The translations under genes and the position numbers were made by a program. Of a stretch of DNA of 35,220 nt, positions 34,050 to 35,220 are shown one piece after another (the first letter of the stretch is position 1; every line of letters starts with the position of its first letter). The DNA is from Acidobacteriaceae bacterium (GTDB lineage: Bacteria > Acidobacteriota > Terriglobia > Terriglobales > Acidobacteriaceae). The DNA is taken from NCBI GenBank assembly GCA_030041515.1, contig JASHNS010000063.1, positions 1 through 35,220 of the forward strand. The letters are read 5' to 3'. Under the pieces are notes generated by a model. It searched no databases. It saw only the letters and a list, made by a program, of their open reading frames with translations, and was not told the origin of the DNA.

Positions 34050-34242
34050 CCGTCGACTGTTCGATCTGAACTCGTACTTCGCATCAGTCGAGGGGGAGCT
34101 TAGTCCGGAGCTCCGCGGACGTCCAATTGTCGTCGTGCCGGTAATGGCCGATACCACGCGCGCTTTTGCCGGCAACTACGAAGCCAAGGACTTCGGCGTG
34201 CGCACCGGGACGAGAGTACTGAAACCAACCCCAACGCCCTAG
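34047..34242 (+). pseudogene. N-terminal fragment of a DinB-like Y-family DNA polymerase
   Basis: The frame reads RRLFDLNSYFASVEGELSP, ELRGRPIVVVPVMADTTRAF and GNYEAKDFGVRTGTRV, the start of a Y-family polymerase (normally LFVDLNSYFASVEQQ...). One residue appears lost before DLN. Similarity stops after GTRV, and the frame ends a few codons later at TAG. The palm, fingers and little-finger domains are missing. It is a truncated copy, not an active polymerase. Confidence 0.75.
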
Positions 34243-34629
34243 ACTGGGTGCAACTTTGGGGGCAACTATTTCCTGCCCCTACACGGGATATGCAGTATTC
34301 ATGCTGCTATGGACGCATTTGTGGTAGCCGATGGCGCTACCATATTTTCAATAACTTAGCGTGATTACGGCGATTCACCGCTGACGCATCGGGCAATTTT
34401 CGGGCAATTTTGCTATTAGCCGATCTCGTGCTTGAGCAATTTAGCGCTGTGCGACACACGCTAAGCATGATGCGCCATGCGACCCCCCACTCCCCGGTAA
34501 AAGCGACCCTCCGGCGCGGGAGCCCCCATCGGCAAGATCGAGGTACATAACGAAGTTCGGCCATGCCCAGATAACGTAGCGACGGTATCGGAGGATGACA
34601 TTGAAGGATGGGCTCATCTTTGCATTTCG
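34243..34629. other. Non-coding stretch with short direct repeats
   Basis: No convincing coding frame. Two sets of GGG-(N)-GCAA repeats stand out: GGTGCAACTTT followed by GGGGGCAACTATTT near 34247-34270, and GGGCAATTTT twice in tandem (34391-34411). The stretch separates the gene-fragment cluster from the small gene at 34691. Confidence 0.4.
34391..34411. repeat. Tandem GGGCAATTTT repeat
   Basis: GGGCAATTTT at 34391-34400 and again at 34402-34411, one base apart. Similar GGGGGCAACT-type repeats lie about 140 bp to the left. Such direct repeats occur at recombinase binding sites, but no integrase gene is present in the window. Confidence 0.4.
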
Positions 34630-34658
34630 TTGACAGGCGGCCAACTGGTGTTTATGCT
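34630..34658 (+). promoter_or_regulatory. Consensus-like promoter of the small gene
   Basis: -35 TTGACA (perfect, 34630-34635), a 17-bp spacer and -10 TATGCT (34653-34658). Transcription would start near 34665, giving a leader of about 26 nt that contains AGGAG (34678-34682) 8 nt before the TTG start. This is the best sigma70 promoter in the window. Confidence 0.7.
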
Positions 34659-34690
34659 TCGACCAACTATCCACATCAGGAGATGAGCAC

Positions 34691-34903
34691 TTGAACGTCA
34701 AGATTAAGGATTTCGACGTAGCAATGGAGATTAAGAACAATGGTATTGAATTAGATGTGGCCGATACGGATGGTGTCCACCTTGGTGATCTCTACGTTAC
34801 GAAGACGAAGCTTGTATGGTGCAAAGGAAGAATCAGCCGTGAAAATGGCAAAGAAATCAAATGGGCGGATTTCATTGAATACATGGAAAATTTAGAGGAC
34901 TAG
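34691..34903 (+). CDS. Small conserved-looking protein of unknown function
   Basis: A 70-residue acidic protein starting with TTG, supported by AGGAG 8 nt upstream and a strong promoter. It is soluble and probably a small beta-rich fold: MEIKNNGIELDVAD, VHLGDLYVTKTKLVWCKGRIS, and a helical end (IKWADFIEYMENLED). I recall similar small proteins annotated only as hypothetical. Its codons are richer in A/T than the neighbouring genes, which suggests horizontal transfer. The TAG stop lies inside the CTAG target site of the adjoining inverted-repeat element, so the coding frame survived that insertion unchanged. A three-codon ATG frame (34683-34694) overlaps the TTG start. Confidence 0.7.
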   Translation: MNVKIKDFDVAMEIKNNGIELDVADTDGVHLGDLYVTKTKLVWCKGRISRENGKEIKWADFIEYMENLED

Positions 34904-35172
34904 AGCCTGTTATTAACTTTCGCGCAGGCGGCGTTGCGAGAGAAAACCGCGCCAGACGAGGCGGAGGACGAAGACTGTGGCGGCCCCACTGTCGAGGACG
35001 ACAACGAAGTATGGCGCGGTTTTCGCCGCAACCCGCAGGGCTGGGGCCAGTTTTCCCCATTTCCGCGTCGCTCGTTGCTCGAAGATTCCCGATATTCGTC
35101 GCTCCTCGCTCCTGGAACTGAGAAAAACTGGCTCCCAGCGCCACCCGCGGGAAAGTTAATAACAGGCTCTAG
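34900..35172. mobile_element. MITE-like element with perfect terminal inverted repeats and CTAG flanks
   Basis: A 265-bp element (34904-35168) with perfect 18-bp terminal repeats, AGCCTGTTATTAACTTTC and its complement, flanked on both sides by CTAG. This is read as a 4-bp target duplication (IS5-like); alternatively the duplication is TA with longer terminal repeats (IS630/Tc1-like). Inside are two hairpins: GAAAACCGCGCCA (34942-34954) pairs perfectly with 35012-35024, and GCTGGGG-CCAGTTTT (from about 35040) pairs imperfectly with about 35124-35139. There is no transposase frame, so it would need an enzyme supplied elsewhere. Confidence 0.85.
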
Positions 35173-35220
35173 TGGACTGTCGCAGAGTAAACATTACTAT
35201 GCGTGTTGACGTCTAATGAG

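Noticed and set aside
34934-35209. 91-codon frame inside the inverted-repeat element
   Set aside because: It runs through both internal hairpins and out of the element, so it is not a transposase or cargo gene.
1-35220. tRNA, rRNA and CRISPR arrays
   Set aside because: No tRNA-like T-loop and acceptor combination, no ribosomal RNA sequence and no regularly spaced repeats were found by reading; a covariance-model search was not possible.

Overview
The window is GC-rich and its gene families point to an Acidobacteriota genome, probably class Terriglobia. It has two very large Oar-like TonB-dependent receptors with N-terminal carboxypeptidase-regulatory domains, a transmembrane Ser/Thr kinase with a long N-terminal extension, a YVTN-propeller phosphoesterase and S9 peptidases. 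This assignment comes from recognised protein families, not from a marker gene.

Layout. 1-1692 (-): 5' part of a Ser/Thr kinase. 2464-4522 (+): a CusR/CusS-like two-component pair whose regulator lacks the start of its receiver domain. 4739-15155 (-): a coherent glycan locus. Its regulatory genes are a LuxR-type response regulator, a periplasmic sugar-binding protein, a membrane-anchored jelly-roll protein and a histidine kinase with an OB-fold-like sensor region. Its uptake/degradation genes are a TonB-dependent receptor, a five-bladed-propeller glycosidase-like protein and an (alpha/alpha)6-barrel glycoside hydrolase. A secreted TPR protein (15320-16627, +) diverges from it. 16.6-17.6 kb holds broken AraC and RepB/ParB-like genes. 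17.6-22.0 kb (-) has a secreted esterase-like protein, an unknown secreted protein and a serine hydrolase fused to a NamZ-type exo-muramidase. 22.5-25.9 kb (-) is the second Oar-like receptor. 26.0-28.8 kb has an MFS pseudogene facing a broken S9 peptidase. 29.0-32.7 kb (+) has the phosphoesterase and a class A beta-lactamase-fold hydrolase. 32.7-34.4 kb is a graveyard of gene fragments (receptor C-terminus, Ig-like domain, DinB-like polymerase N-terminus). 34.6-35.2 kb has a small gene with a consensus promoter, followed by a 265-bp MITE inserted at its stop codon.

Most interesting point. The glycan locus looks like a self-contained sensing-and-uptake system. The same three-half-site operator (TGGTGC-N4-GCACYA-N8/9-TGGTGC) occurs twice, both times in intergenic DNA of this locus. 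It lies upstream of the receptor operon and between the response regulator and the TPR gene, each time 9-10 bp upstream of a sigma70-like -35 box. I infer that the sugar-binding protein and/or jelly-roll protein signal through the kinase to the LuxR-type regulator, which activates uptake, hydrolysis and the TPR gene. The glycan is unknown.

Several genes are frameshifted. Some frameshifts lie in or near homopolymer runs, so sequencing error must be excluded before calling all of them true pseudogenes.
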